Assembly (NCBI GenBank): GCA_001898145.1
Contig: MKSR01000019.1
Span: 434,001 to 498,000, forward strand
Length of the DNA stretch: 64,000 bases
Reading direction: 5' to 3'
From: Dyadobacter sp. 50-39
Lineage (GTDB): Bacteria > Bacteroidota > Bacteroidia > Cytophagales > Spirosomataceae
Positions 1-9,513 of the stretch are shown piece after piece. Both the position numbers and the translations under genes were made by a program. The notes under the pieces are model-generated. The model had not been told where the DNA came from. It worked only from the letters and a program-made list of their open reading frames with translations, and did no database searches. Position 1 is the first letter of the stretch; each line of letters starts with the position of its first letter.

Positions 1-2677
1 GAAGTACCGACACGTTACCGCTCACATCCCAGGTTAATGAGCTGTTGCTGATCAGCTTATAGTTCGCAGAAAATTCGAGCCCCTTATTGCTGAGCGAGCC
101 TGAGTTCAGCATGATGGTGCTGAAACCGGTACTTTGCGGGATCGAAACATCGAGCAGCAGGTCGGTCGTTTTGTTTTTGAATGCGTCGATAGTAAGGCTG
201 AGCCGGTTGTTCAGTAATGCAAAATCGAGACCGACGTTGAGCATCGAAGTGCTTTCCCATTTCAAATCCGAATTTGGAATACGGTTCGGGGCGTACCCTG
301 AAACGAGTGCAGGCACTCCGCCGAAAACGTAATTGTAAGGTATCAGCCCAGCTACCGAACGGTACACCGGAATTTGCGAGTTACCGGTAAGCCCGTAGCT
401 CGCACGGATCTTGAAATCATCGAAAACCTTAGCTAACCCCGAATTTTTGAAAAATTCCTCATTCACAACACGCCAGCCGATCGCCGCCGATGGGAAAGTA
501 GCCCATTTGTTATTAGGCCCGAATTTCGACGAACCATCGCGACGAAGCGTCACGGTCAGCAGGTAGCGGTCTTTCAGATTGTAATTGATCCGCCCCAGCA
601 TCGACATCAGCTCCCATTCCACACGCCCCGAAGTCGGTACCAGCGGCCGGCTACCATTTTGCATATTCACCGCGTCGATATCGTCGGACGGCAATCCGCG
701 CGTTGCATTCGATTCGAAATAATTGATTTCCTTTTGATAAGTGTAGCCAAGTGTAACGTCGAGGTAATGCCCTTTGGCAATCTCTTTATTGTATGTTAAA
801 ATATTCTCATTCAGAATGTTATTGGAATTGCGGTTCGCTTTCTGCAACTCGCGGCCATTCTGGCGGCCGAGGTAGGTGAAGTTGTTGTAAAAGGTTGTGC
901 GACGTGCATTCACAATATCGAGCCCGAGGCTGGTCCGGAATTTCAGGCCTTCCAGGATGTTCACATTCAGCGCCGTCGTACCAAAAAGGCGGTTCGTAAA
1001 ATCCTTATCATAACCTTCTGTGGCTTCGGCCAGTGGGTTGGTCATGAAACGCTGATCGTAACTCGCATACTGGTATGCGCCGTTCTGATCGTAAACCGGG
1101 CCGGTAGGGTCAAGGCCCAATGCCGTGATGACAATCCCACCGGGACCGCCGCGATCGGTAGGCACATTACTGCTTCCCGAGCGGTTGAACGACCAGCTAT
1201 TGGAAAGCGTAGCCTTGCCTTTGAGAAAATCATTGTCGAGGTTCATCCGGAAACCATAGCGGTTGAAATCCGTATTCCTGATTATCCCTTTGTTATTCAA
1301 ATAATTACCCACAAATGCATAGCGCATACCCTTGTTGCCGCCGGTGAATGAAAGCTGGTGGTTGGAAAGCCCGCCTGTGCGTGAAATGACGTCCCACCAA
1401 TCGGTACCCTTGCCGATTTGCGCGATCTGCGCGTCGGTATAACGCGGATTTCCGCCCTGGCTTCGTTCGAGCATATTAATGTAACGGGCATAGTCAGCGC
1501 CATTCAATACATCCACCTCTCGGGCAATGGTCTGGAACGAATAGGAACCGTCGTAGTCGACCCGGCTCTGGCCTTCTTTTCCGCGTTTCGTGGTGATCAG
1601 GATCACGCCATTTGCACCGCGGGAACCATAAATGGACGTCGCAGAGGCATCTTTGAGTATTTCAATGGATTCGATTTCGTTCGGGTTGATGGTCGCCATC
1701 GCATTGGTAGGCTGGCGGTTGCCGCTGGTACCCAATGCGCCGTTATCCGGATAAATTGGAAAGCCGTCGATCACGTAAAGTGGCTCGCTGCCGCTATTGA
1801 TGGAGTTCGCACCGCGTACGCGGATGGAAATACCGCCGCCCGGCGCACCCGAGGTTTGCGTTACCTGTACGCCCGGTGCCCGTGACTGGATCGCCTGGTC
1901 CACCGATGTTACCGGCATTTCGCGGATCGCATCACCTTTAATGCTCGCCACAGAACCGGTCAGATCGCTTTTACGAACCGAGCCGTAGCCGACTACCACC
2001 ACTTCTTCCAGCGCCTGATTATCCGGCTGCATCGTAATTGACAAGGTTGTTTGCCCGCCGACGGTTACTTCCTGCGGCTTATAGCCCACGAAACTGAACA
2101 CCAGCACCGCATTCTGCTCAATCACATCGAGCGCAAATGCACCTTGCTGGTCGGTAGTGGTACCTTTTTGAGTTCCTTTGATAATGACACTTACGCCGGG
2201 CAAGCCTGCATTATTTTCATCCACCACCTTGCCTTTGATCTGGGCAACGGCCGGGCTTGACGGCGTTTCAGCCGGCTCGGCTTGCTGGGGCTCGGCCACT
2301 GCGCCGGTTTCTGCCGTGAGCAAAATGCGGCCAGCGGTCAGTTCATAGGCAATGTGCAGCGGATCGAGCAGCGTGCTCAATGCCGTCGCCAGCTTCTGCC
2401 GGTTGATATGCACATCGATGGTCCGCTCCGCGCGGATGTTTTTCTGGCTGTACGCAAACTTTACGTCGGCCTGCTCTTCGATGTCACGCAGGACATTTCT
2501 CAGTTCCGCATTCTGTGCATGGATCGTCACCATTCTCTCCATGATCTCCTGCGCACGTCCCTCGCTCGCGGCGTGGGTGAGCGTCGTGAAAACCACTGCA
2601 AAAAGGATTTGGGCAAATGTTATTTTCATGACCATGCATAGTGATGCACACCATTTAAACTGTTGGGTTTTTTGCAT
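1..2677 (-). CDS. SusC/RagA-family TonB-linked outer-membrane receptor with STN signalling domain (3' end outside window)
   Basis: Outer-membrane beta-barrel transporter for glycans or other large ligands, energised by TonB; it normally pairs with a SusD lipoprotein, which would lie beyond the window edge. The reading frame is open from the start codon to base 1, giving about 892 residues of a family that is usually 1000-1150. A signal peptide occupies about residues 1-42, then a STN domain (about 45-110), a carboxypeptidase-regulatory-like domain (about 125-205, motif GKVVDENNAGLPGVSV) and the TonB plug (about 215-330), including the typical LYVIDGFPI and GSRGANGVILITTK stretches. I chose the ATG at 2677 because it gives the long basic N-terminus common in this family; ATGs at 2635 and 2629 are in frame. 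Adjacent FecR and FecI genes plus the STN domain indicate trans-envelope signalling control of its own expression. The substrate cannot be told. Confidence 0.93.
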   Translation of the reverse strand, partial: MQKTQQFKWCASLCMVMKITFAQILFAVVFTTLTHAASEGRAQEIMERMVTIHAQNAELRNVLRDIEEQADVKFAYSQKNIRAERTIDVHINRQKLATALSTLLDPLHIAYELTAGRILLTAETGAVAEPQQAEPAETPSSPAVAQIKGKVVDENNAGLPGVSVIIKGTQKGTTTDQQGAFALDVIEQNAVLVFSFVGYKPQEVTVGGQTTLSITMQPDNQALEEVVVVGYGSVRKSDLTGSVASIKGDAIREMPVTSVDQAIQSRAPGVQVTQTSGAPGGGISIRVRGANSINSGSEPLYVIDGFPIYPDNGALGTSGNRQPTNAMATINPNEIESIEILKDASATSIYGSRGANGVILITTKRGKEGQSRVDYDGSYSFQTIAREVDVLNGADYARYINMLERSQGGNPRYTDAQIAQIGKGTDWWDVISRTGGLSNHQLSFTGGNKGMRYAFVGNYLNNKGIIRNTDFNRYGFRMNLDNDFLKGKATLSNSWSFNRSGSSNVPTDRGGPGGIVITALGLDPTGPVYDQNGAYQYASYDQRFMTNPLAEATEGYDKDFTNRLFGTTALNVNILEGLKFRTSLGLDIVNARRTTFYNNFTYLGRQNGRELQKANRNSNNILNENILTYNKEIAKGHYLDVTLGYTYQKEINYFESNATRGLPSDDIDAVNMQNGSRPLVPTSGRVEWELMSMLGRINYNLKDRYLLTVTLRRDGSSKFGPNNKWATFPSAAIGWRVVNEEFFKNSGLAKVFDDFKIRASYGLTGNSQIPVYRSVAGLIPYNYVFGGVPALVSGYAPNRIPNSDLKWESTSMLNVGLDFALLNNRLSLTIDAFKNKTTDLLLDVSIPQSTGFSTIMLNSGSLSNKGLEFSANYKLISNSSLTWDVSGNVSVL

Positions 2678-2853
2678 ATTTTTGAAGGTTCTATTTGTGA
2701 AAAACAGGACATCCGCCCGCTTACCGTCTGTCCAGGATCACGTAAGCAGGCATTTCCGAAGCCGGTAGTGGTGGTACACTATCGGTTTCTTTGTTTTAAG
2801 GTAGGTAGGGTAGTTTATAGCGCCATAGTTAAGGGTTTAGGATGGGTGAATAC

Positions 2854-3936
2854 TTAGTCACAGCCGTGACCGTTGATTAGAATGCGTGTACCTTTCACTT
2901 CGTAGTCAGCGCCGTTGGATTTGCAGATGAGCGCCAGCTTGTCGTAAAGCTGCATGTCGGTGAGATCGCCCGTGAAACTGCAGTGTGCGATGCGGTCATT
3001 CGCGAAAACAATCTCGATACCGTAGGCTTCCTGCAATGTCTCCGCTATTTTTTGCAGCTTTTCGTCATTGAAAATCATCCTTGCTTCCTCGGTCGTCGGC
3101 GAAGCTCTCACCGGTTCGGGAACGAGGCCGGTCATGAGGTGACGGCTTTCAGGGAAATACGTAACCCGTTGATTAGGCGTAAGCACTACGCCATTATCCT
3201 GGTTATCAGCCGGCTCTCCCTCACTGAATGCCTCTTTATTTTCAAAAACGGAGACTTTCCCCGTCACGACTTCCACTTCCAGCGCCTTATCCTTCGCATT
3301 GTTCTTGATCCTGAAACTGGTACCGAGCACACGGGTGATAATCTTGCCGCTGTACACTAGGAAGGGCTGGTCGGGGTTGCGGGTAATCTCAAAAAACGCA
3401 TTGCCGGTAAGCTGTACCGTACGTTTGTCGCCCGTAAATGCTGCCGGAAAAACAATTTTCGCGCCCGGCTCCAGTGTTACCGTACTGCGGTCGCTCAGCG
3501 TCAGGCGTTTCGGACCGTCGGTTGTGTTCTCTTCGGTGATCAGATGGGTGTTAGGCGCCTGAACGAACATTTTCTCCTGCATTACGTCCAGCTTGCGCGG
3601 GTTTTTGCCTAGATACGCCCAAAAACCGATCACCAGCAGCACAGCGGCAGCGGCGGCCATATACACGGTAGCGCGCTGCCACCATTGCCGCATTACATTT
3701 GGCTCTGCATACTCCGTGGCGGGCATCTCCGTGGCATAAGATTCCGACAGGGAAGTCTCTCCTGCGAGCCGGCCCAGCATTCGCTGCTCCATTTCACGTT
3801 TTTCCTGTTCGTTGAGCACCGCCAAGCTATCCGCATTAAGGTTGTCATACCATCGGTGGATTTTCAGTAACTCTTCCTTTGTGCATTTTCCCTCCCGGTA
3901 TTTCAGGAGCAGGGCATGCCATTCCTTGTTGTTCAT
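2854..3936 (-). CDS. FecR-family anti-sigma factor
   Basis: Inner-membrane anti-sigma/signal-relay protein that joins the STN domain of the receptor in the periplasm to the FecI-like sigma factor in the cytoplasm. About 360 residues: a short cytoplasmic N-terminus, one membrane segment at about residues 90-109 (VYMAAAAAVLLVIGFWAYLG), a periplasmic FecR domain (about 130-235, with the LSDRSTVTLEPGAKIVFP stretch) and a C-terminal DUF4974 domain (about 290-355). The start at 3936 (MNNKEW) is preferred; a longer in-frame start at 3993 adds 19 residues with no family resemblance. It lies between the sigma factor upstream and the SusC gene downstream, all on the minus strand, the classic FecI-FecR-SusC order. 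Confidence 0.93.
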   Translation of the reverse strand: MNNKEWHALLLKYREGKCTKEELLKIHRWYDNLNADSLAVLNEQEKREMEQRMLGRLAGETSLSESYATEMPATEYAEPNVMRQWWQRATVYMAAAAAVLLVIGFWAYLGKNPRKLDVMQEKMFVQAPNTHLITEENTTDGPKRLTLSDRSTVTLEPGAKIVFPAAFTGDKRTVQLTGNAFFEITRNPDQPFLVYSGKIITRVLGTSFRIKNNAKDKALEVEVVTGKVSVFENKEAFSEGEPADNQDNGVVLTPNQRVTYFPESRHLMTGLVPEPVRASPTTEEARMIFNDEKLQKIAETLQEAYGIEIVFANDRIAHCSFTGDLTDMQLYDKLALICKSNGADYEVKGTRILINGHGCD

Positions 3937-4132
3937 TGATGTGTATCGGGTAAAATCAGGCCTTTGAATGATAAGCCGAAAAAATGGCCTCATTCCCTAA
4001 ATAGGTTTAGAAAATATTTGAATTATACAATGAAAAGTATCCTTGCAGGGGAAAGTTCTTTGAAAAAGATAATGGGCTGATGGGAAGATGGAGGAAAGGA
4101 AGAAAGGGTTTTTACAGCTGGGCCTGCAACCG

Positions 4133-4708
4133 TTAGAAGAGGCCTGAGGCGGCCAGGAGAAGGATCATCACTTCCTTCAAATGTGTGCGTACCACGCGGA
4201 CAGATTTGGTGAGGTGGTATTCAACAGCCTTGTCGGAGAGTTGGAAACGGGCGGCAATGCGCGAAACGGGCCAGTATTCGAGCTTGTGAAGGCGGAAAAT
4301 CTCGCGGGTTTTTTCCGGCAAAATGTGCAGGCATTCATCGATTACCCGCAACAGATCGTCCAGTGCCAGTTGGTTTTCCGTGTCCAGGTCTTGTATACTG
4401 TCGAAAGACGCCTGGTAATCGAGGTATTCCAAAGTGCGGCCTTTCGTGCGGATGTAGTCGATCACCTCGTAGCGGACTGCGGAGAAAAGATAGTAATTCA
4501 GGTTTTCGATGTGCAGGTTATCCCGCTCCCGCCAGAACCGCAGGAAAATGTCCTGTACAATTTCTTCGGCTGCTTCCTTGTCCCGGAGCTTGCGGTAGGC
4601 GACCAGGAACATATCATACCAATACGCCTTGTAGATAGCCGTAAATGCGTCCCCATCGCCATTTTGCAATGCGAGGAGCAGGTGGCCGGGATTGTCATTA
4701 TCCACCAT
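4133..4708 (-). CDS. FecI-like ECF sigma-70 factor
   Basis: Extracytoplasmic-function RNA polymerase sigma factor, 191 residues, expected to drive the downstream receptor locus when released by FecR. Region 2 spans about residues 20-90, with the AEEIVQDIFLRFWRER core motif and the following LFSAVRYEVIDYIR stretch. Region 4 spans about 125-180, with the helix-turn-helix SRIAARFQLSDKAVEYHL. No anti-sigma or SnoaL extension is fused. A TAACTTTG -7-type element lies 42 bases upstream of the ATG. First gene of the minus-strand FecI-FecR-SusC series; the gap to FecR is about 200 bases, so FecR may have its own promoter. Confidence 0.95.
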   Translation of the reverse strand: MVDNDNPGHLLLALQNGDGDAFTAIYKAYWYDMFLVAYRKLRDKEAAEEIVQDIFLRFWRERDNLHIENLNYYLFSAVRYEVIDYIRTKGRTLEYLDYQASFDSIQDLDTENQLALDDLLRVIDECLHILPEKTREIFRLHKLEYWPVSRIAARFQLSDKAVEYHLTKSVRVVRTHLKEVMILLLAASGLF

Positions 4709-4749
4709 TACAGCTTGGGTTATCGTTGATATCGGGGAACAGATTCTGG

Positions 4750-4757
4750 CAAAGTTA
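4750..4757 (-). promoter_or_regulatory. -7 element (TAACTTTG) upstream of the ECF sigma gene
   Basis: Read on the minus strand the bases are TAACTTTG, a full match to the Bacteroidota TAnnTTTG element, 42 bases before the sigma-factor ATG. No TTG is found at the expected -33 distance, so the promoter is only half supported. Confidence 0.45.
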
Positions 4758-4830
4758 TATTATTTGTTTTTATTATCCAGTATTTAAAATTGTAATAAAA
4801 AAGGAACCGATTGATGAACCTCAACCAATT

Positions 4831-4963
4831 CTACAAATATTGCGGTGCGCTGCCCCTATCGTTCCGGGGTTCGCGCGAACGACAGGTGCAGAGCACCAAA
4901 ATATTTGTAGAAACGAGGTATTCGTAGGAAAGATGCGAGGTGCAGCGCACCGTGATAAATATT
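4831..4963. repeat. Dispersed palindromic intergenic repeat, copy 1
   Basis: A long inverted repeat begins with ctacaaatatt at 4831 and closes with atatttgtag at 4910; inside are partly complementary ggtgcgctgc and ggtgcagagcacc arms. A second half-unit follows (ggtgcagcgcaccgtgata at 4939-4957). The 19-mer GGTGCAGCGCACCGTGATA and the outer arm are shared with the element at 43404-43490. It lies just downstream of the stop of the dehydrogenase gene (4980, minus strand) and could form a stem in that transcript. No ORF or transposase is associated. A REP/BIME-like element or non-autonomous mobile element are both possible. Confidence 0.75.
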
Positions 4964-4979
4964 TTCAGGCGGTTAGCCA

Positions 4980-7889
4980 TCATTTAAAATTTAACAAATA
5001 CCCCGTCAAATCGGCCAGATCTTGCTCGTTGAGGCCTAATGCGGTAGGCTCGGGCATGAGGGACGAAGGCATTTTTTCCCGCGTTTTGATCTGGTCTGCC
5101 TTGATGGTGTGCTGCTGGCCCGCGGCGTCTTTCAGCACCACATTGACACCGTCGCTCATCAAAAACCCGAAATAGATATCACCCTTTTTTGTCACGATCG
5201 TGTAGCTCTCGTAGCCGAAAACCATGCTGGCCGACGGGTTCACGATCGCGTCGAGCAATGCGGCTTTATCAAACTTTTTGTGAATGGTGGTCAAATCCGG
5301 CCCGATCTCTGCCCCGGTTTTACCATGTTTATGGCAGGCGGCGCAGGTAGTCGAGAAGATTTTCTCGCCATGCACAGGGTCCGCATTCATTCTGGAAATG
5401 AAATCGGTTTTGAGCACCTTTCCGTTTCTTGGAAAAAACTGGCTGGCCACTACCCGTACATTCTGGTCGGGATTTTTAAAAATGATTTCACTGACCGATT
5501 TCGCGATCGTGTCCGGAAGCTGTCCCTGCACACGCATATCCACCAGGATATTGCCGCCATTCATGTCGGACGCCATTTGGCGCGCGGTTTCAATGCGTTG
5601 CGGCATGGGTTGCGTTTTGTCGGCAACCGTCTTTTTCAGGTCCAGCATATGTTTGTAAGCGGGCGTCATGACCTGCGCGGTGGCTTCTTCCCAATTCATA
5701 AGGTCGGCCCAATCATTGCTTTTGCGGAAATTGATCCAGTAGGAAGCAGTGGACGCGACATCCGGCAGGGTCGACTTGGACAAGGCGATCATCGCTTCGG
5801 CCGCTTTTTTATCCTTTATGAACCCAATGGCCGTCAATGCCTTGCGCCGCTCCGGCACCGACACTTTCGGTGAGCCTGCACGCGCTTTCAGCTCCTCCAC
5901 GGCCGATACCGGGTGCAATCTCCACGCCAGGCTTGCGCGCTGAGGTTTCCAGTAGGACGGATCCGCTTTAAATGCTTCACGCACATAAGCGTACACCTTG
6001 TCCTCTTTCCCGTCCGAGGCAGTACCGATCGCTTCCAGCATCCACGGATCTTTGCCGTCGTAATTTTTAACGAGATTTGAAATACTATTAAATGCCTCTT
6101 TGTAAGGCACATCCCGCAATGCGATCCCCACCTCTCGTCGTACGGAGGGCTCGGCATCTCCGGACATTTGCTCGAAATATGCATTGGCCTTACCGGTCGA
6201 TTTCAATGCGCGGAAAGCTGCCAGCCGATGCATCGCATTAGCTGACGAAAGCAGTTTCACCACTTCCGCGTTGCCTTGTTCGCCCAGTTGTGCCAAGAGC
6301 CAAACAGCCCGCGCCTGATGGTACGGATTTTCGGCAGTCAGTAACTGTTTAACGTCCGGTATCACGGCATCGCCTTTTATCCTAAGTCCTTCAAAACCCA
6401 ATGCACGGACATTGATTGCGGGATTTTTCAGCGCGTCGATTAACCCTGCCGTCGTGGTAAAGTCCAGCTTGGGGGTGGTTAGCTTCCTGCCTTTCGGTGT
6501 AATGCGGTAAATGCGGCCATATCCTTTCTTGTCCTTCATCGCATGCCCGCCAACGACGGGGTCGTACCAGTCGGCGACATAAATGGCGCCATCGGGCCCC
6601 ACGGCCACATCCGACGGCCGAAACCATTTCCGGTAATCCTGGTCGGTCTCGTACCATTCGTACCGCTCCGACACGCTGGGAAATGAGCTGATCAGGTCGC
6701 GGCGTTGCAATGCGAAACCTGCTCCCTGCGGCTGAGGTTGGTAAGCGAAAATCACATTCCGACCGGCTTCGCAGCTCAGCAACGTGCCCCGATAATTTTT
6801 TCCTAATTCATCCCCCTCATAAAACACAATCCCCGTGGGCGAACCTGCACCGGAATTGTCTCCGGCCGGCATTACACCCGGGTCTTCCTGATGCCAATGC
6901 GTAGTGAAAATGTCCTGCCCCGGACGACGGTCCGCCTGCCAGTAACGGGTGCCATCGACTGAAAAATAGCCTGCATTGCCATTTTCCTGCAAAAAAGACA
7001 CACGGCAGGTAATCACCTGGTCGTCGTTGTCGTTCTGCCACATGTTGCCGTAACTGTCCAGGCAAACCTCGTAGCTGTTACGGAAGTTGTGGCCGAGCAC
7101 TTTCAGTCCGGTACCGTCCGGATTGATGCGTAATGCGAGCCCACCTACCCAAATGCGCCCGTCGTCCGACTTCTGGTTACCTTCATTTTTCTTGTTATAA
7201 GGGGTACCTCCCACGTAAAGACTACCGCTCCGCAATGTCCAGCCGGTTTTGTCGGTGACGTGATGCGGGCCCGCATTGCCGGTATTGAAATAATACTTCC
7301 CGTCCGGCCCGACAATGAGCGAATGCAGCGAATGGTCATGGTCGAAACCACCGAAGCCGGTCAGGAAAACTTCACGTTTGTCGGGCTTGTCGTCGCCATT
7401 TGTGTCCGTGTACACGAGCAGGTTCGGTGCGCAGGAAACGACCGTTTTGTTCCCGATCACCGCGATTCCGAGGGGTGCAGTCAGCAGCGAATCCTCCACA
7501 TACACCTTGGACGATTCGGCTTTACCGTCGCCATCCTTGTCTTCCAGTATCATCACGCGATCGCCTTTCTGTTTGTGGCTGAGGCGTTCGCCGGGCTTCG
7601 TATTGAAATCCCGGTAATTGACCGCCTCCGTGATCCAAACCCGGCCTTTGGCGTCGATGTCCATGTTGGTCGGGTTGTAAAACATCGGCGCTTCGGCCCA
7701 TAATGTAGCTTCAAGGTCATCCGGCACATACAGGCGCGAGGAATCGTTGGCGGTTACAGCAGGTAAAGCTGATTGCTGCGGCGGCTCCTGGCCATTTTGC
7801 ACAGAAATGATGCTGAAAATAGAAGCCAGCACAACACTTGCAGCTAAAATAGGGGTTCTATGGAGCGGTAATGCACTGGTCATGTTCAT
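4980..7889 (-). CDS. PVC-type heme-binding dehydrogenase (NHL-like propeller + HEAT repeats + cytochrome c)
   Basis: Exported 969-residue fusion of the TIGR02604/TIGR02603 kind, thought to oxidise sugars or related alcohols and pass electrons to a covalent heme; the substrate is unknown. The N-terminal hydrophobic segment (about 14-32) is a signal or anchor. A beta-propeller sugar-dehydrogenase-like domain covers about 50-480 (repeated GPDG, VAVGPDGAIYVADWYDP). HEAT-like helical repeats follow (about 490-720). A C-terminal cytochrome c domain carries CAACH with cysteines 849 and 852 and His853; a distal Met in the LMPEP region near 943 is a plausible axial ligand. The TIM-barrel sugar isomerase gene lies upstream on the same strand with a 62-base gap, so the two probably form a catabolic unit. 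Confidence 0.88.
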   Translation of the reverse strand: MNMTSALPLHRTPILAASVVLASIFSIISVQNGQEPPQQSALPAVTANDSSRLYVPDDLEATLWAEAPMFYNPTNMDIDAKGRVWITEAVNYRDFNTKPGERLSHKQKGDRVMILEDKDGDGKAESSKVYVEDSLLTAPLGIAVIGNKTVVSCAPNLLVYTDTNGDDKPDKREVFLTGFGGFDHDHSLHSLIVGPDGKYYFNTGNAGPHHVTDKTGWTLRSGSLYVGGTPYNKKNEGNQKSDDGRIWVGGLALRINPDGTGLKVLGHNFRNSYEVCLDSYGNMWQNDNDDQVITCRVSFLQENGNAGYFSVDGTRYWQADRRPGQDIFTTHWHQEDPGVMPAGDNSGAGSPTGIVFYEGDELGKNYRGTLLSCEAGRNVIFAYQPQPQGAGFALQRRDLISSFPSVSERYEWYETDQDYRKWFRPSDVAVGPDGAIYVADWYDPVVGGHAMKDKKGYGRIYRITPKGRKLTTPKLDFTTTAGLIDALKNPAINVRALGFEGLRIKGDAVIPDVKQLLTAENPYHQARAVWLLAQLGEQGNAEVVKLLSSANAMHRLAAFRALKSTGKANAYFEQMSGDAEPSVRREVGIALRDVPYKEAFNSISNLVKNYDGKDPWMLEAIGTASDGKEDKVYAYVREAFKADPSYWKPQRASLAWRLHPVSAVEELKARAGSPKVSVPERRKALTAIGFIKDKKAAEAMIALSKSTLPDVASTASYWINFRKSNDWADLMNWEEATAQVMTPAYKHMLDLKKTVADKTQPMPQRIETARQMASDMNGGNILVDMRVQGQLPDTIAKSVSEIIFKNPDQNVRVVASQFFPRNGKVLKTDFISRMNADPVHGEKIFSTTCAACHKHGKTGAEIGPDLTTIHKKFDKAALLDAIVNPSASMVFGYESYTIVTKKGDIYFGFLMSDGVNVVLKDAAGQQHTIKADQIKTREKMPSSLMPEPTALGLNEQDLADLTGYLLNFK

Positions 7890-7951
7890 GGTTTAGGAAA
7901 AGGGAGGAAAGGAACGAAGGAGGAAAGAAACGAACAGGAGGAATACCAACT

Positions 7952-8836
7952 TTATGTTAAAAATAATGCTTTGAGGTAAGCGAGATTGTGCTGGTATGCT
8001 GGTATGATTTCCGCGCCCTGCGGTGTGGCACCTTCGATCTGCATCCAACCTTCGTAGCCGATTTCCTTTATCGCTTTCGCCACGCGAGGCCAGTCTAACG
8101 GGCCTTCGCCGAGGCGCTGGCCGTTTTCTTTCATGTGTATTTCACAAATCATATCCTTACCTAGCATCGGTATTTCCTTGAAAATGTCATGACCGGCGTC
8201 GGTAGAATTGCGAAAATCATAATAAACCTTCACAGCCCCTGAGCCTACTGCATGGATGATATCCAAATGCTCCTGTCCGCTCAGCCACGACTCGATACCT
8301 AACGTGATACCCTGTTTCTCGGCGTGAGGCGCTACTTTTTTCAAGCGGTCTATCACCGCTTTTTTACCGGCAGCGTCGTTTCGCAAATCACCCTCCGAGA
8401 AGAATGCAAGCAAAATCACTTTCACACCCAATGCTTTGGCTGCGTCTACGCTATGCCAAACCCATTCTTCCGTTTTGGGCTGCGATTTATAAGGCACGCG
8501 GTTCAGCTCACCGATCGCCAGGCTCGACACCTTCACACCCGTACGCGCGGACGCTTCGCGGATCGCCTGCAAGGTTTCCGGCACAGAAAGTCCTTTTTCG
8601 TCTTTCCCGGTGTTGTAGCTCACCTGAATGCCGTGCAAACCGATCTGCTTCGCCCGTTCGAATGCTTCCGGGCTCAGCTGCCGTCCTACCGACCAGTCGC
8701 AGGCGCCTATCTGGTACTTCGGAGCAAACGGATGGCAGTTTTTCAAAGCCTTGTTTTCGTTCCACGCGACGGATGCCAGCAGCAATGCGCTGCTTTTGAG
8801 CATTTCCCGGCGGTTCAATGCCAAATCCCCTTTCAT
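7952..8836 (-). CDS. Sugar phosphate isomerase/epimerase-like TIM-barrel protein with Tat-like signal
   Basis: Xylose-isomerase-like TIM barrel (AP-endonuclease 2 superfamily), 294 residues. The N-terminus NRREMLKSSALLLASVAW resembles a twin-arginine signal, which suggests export of a folded, metal-bound enzyme. Conserved metal-site positions are visible: E in LGIESWLSGQEHLD, D in VYYDFRNSTDAGHD, H in CEIHMKENG and E in WMQIEGATP. Members act on keto-sugars, inososes or hydroxypyruvate; no specific substrate can be assigned. It precedes the cytochrome-bearing dehydrogenase gene on the same strand, consistent with a periplasmic oxidised-sugar pathway. Confidence 0.85.
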   Translation of the reverse strand: MKGDLALNRREMLKSSALLLASVAWNENKALKNCHPFAPKYQIGACDWSVGRQLSPEAFERAKQIGLHGIQVSYNTGKDEKGLSVPETLQAIREASARTGVKVSSLAIGELNRVPYKSQPKTEEWVWHSVDAAKALGVKVILLAFFSEGDLRNDAAGKKAVIDRLKKVAPHAEKQGITLGIESWLSGQEHLDIIHAVGSGAVKVYYDFRNSTDAGHDIFKEIPMLGKDMICEIHMKENGQRLGEGPLDWPRVAKAIKEIGYEGWMQIEGATPQGAEIIPAYQHNLAYLKALFLT

Positions 8837-8915
8837 TCCAGTCAGATTTTGAAATACTTAACGAATATCTTCAAAATGTGCTGTGATTTGGTTTCTACTT
8901 ATTTCAATGGGAACG

Positions 8916-9275
8916 TTACCGGCTGAATGCGTCTTCGATATGCCGGATGTCCGTCGAGCCGTCGGGCAGGATGAGGACTGAGACAATGTCGAACCGGACG
9001 TCGCTTTCCCAATCGCTATCGAAAATATATTGCTCCGCGGCCCGCATGACCAGCTTCGCCTTGGTGGCATTCACAAATTCCTCGGGCATACCGAATGCGG
9101 TACCGGTCCTGGTTTTCACTTCCACGAAAACCAGCATATCGTCTTTGGTGACGATGAGGTCAATTTCGGATTGCCAGTTCCGGTAATTTTTTGCCATGAT
9201 TCTGAAGCCTTTTTCAGTCAGGAAGGATGCCGCGGAAGCTTCTCCCCAGCGGCCGAGGTCGTTATGTGCTGCCAT
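8916..9275 (-). CDS. YraN-family (UPF0102) endonuclease-like protein
   Basis: Small protein of 119 residues in the UPF0102 family, which has a restriction-endonuclease-like fold. The core is seen: GRWGEASAASFLTEKGF near the N-terminus, then EIDLIV and FVEVKTR, the D/E-(x)n-ExK type metal-dependent nuclease motif. Its biological role is not settled; links to recombination or DNA uptake have been proposed for relatives. It ends 79 bases before the start of the sugar isomerase gene on the same strand. Length is normal for the family (110-130). Confidence 0.9.
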   Translation of the reverse strand: MAAHNDLGRWGEASAASFLTEKGFRIMAKNYRNWQSEIDLIVTKDDMLVFVEVKTRTGTAFGMPEEFVNATKAKLVMRAAEQYIFDSDWESDVRFDIVSVLILPDGSTDIRHIEDAFSR

Positions 9276-9473
9276 TTGTGTATATGATACTTTATACTTC
9301 TTTAGTCAATTACGTCGGCCAATAATACCTTCATAACCATAGAATTTAGTTGCAGTAACAAGTCTAGCGAACATTTAGATAATAAATTAGCGTTGTGAAA
9401 CCGGGGCTTGTGTGTACAATATGTTTCGCCGACCGGGTCAATCGGTCTGACATTTAGACGTCACGATCACAAA

Positions 9474-9503
9474 TTGGTAACACATTCGCCCCGATTATTT
9501 TTG
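9474..9503 (+). promoter_or_regulatory. lipB promoter, TTG-N19-TATTTTTG
   Basis: TTG at 9474-9476, a 19-base spacer and TATTTTTG at 9496-9503 match the Bacteroidota housekeeping promoter in sequence and spacing. The lipB ATG is at 9514, only 10 bases after the -7 element, so the expected transcription start lies within a few bases of the start codon. Confidence 0.7.
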
Positions 9504-9513
9504 ATAAAATAAT

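Noticed and set aside
1418..2641. Plus-strand open frames inside the SusC gene
   Set aside because: They are antisense shadows of a clearly coding minus-strand gene in GC-rich sequence.
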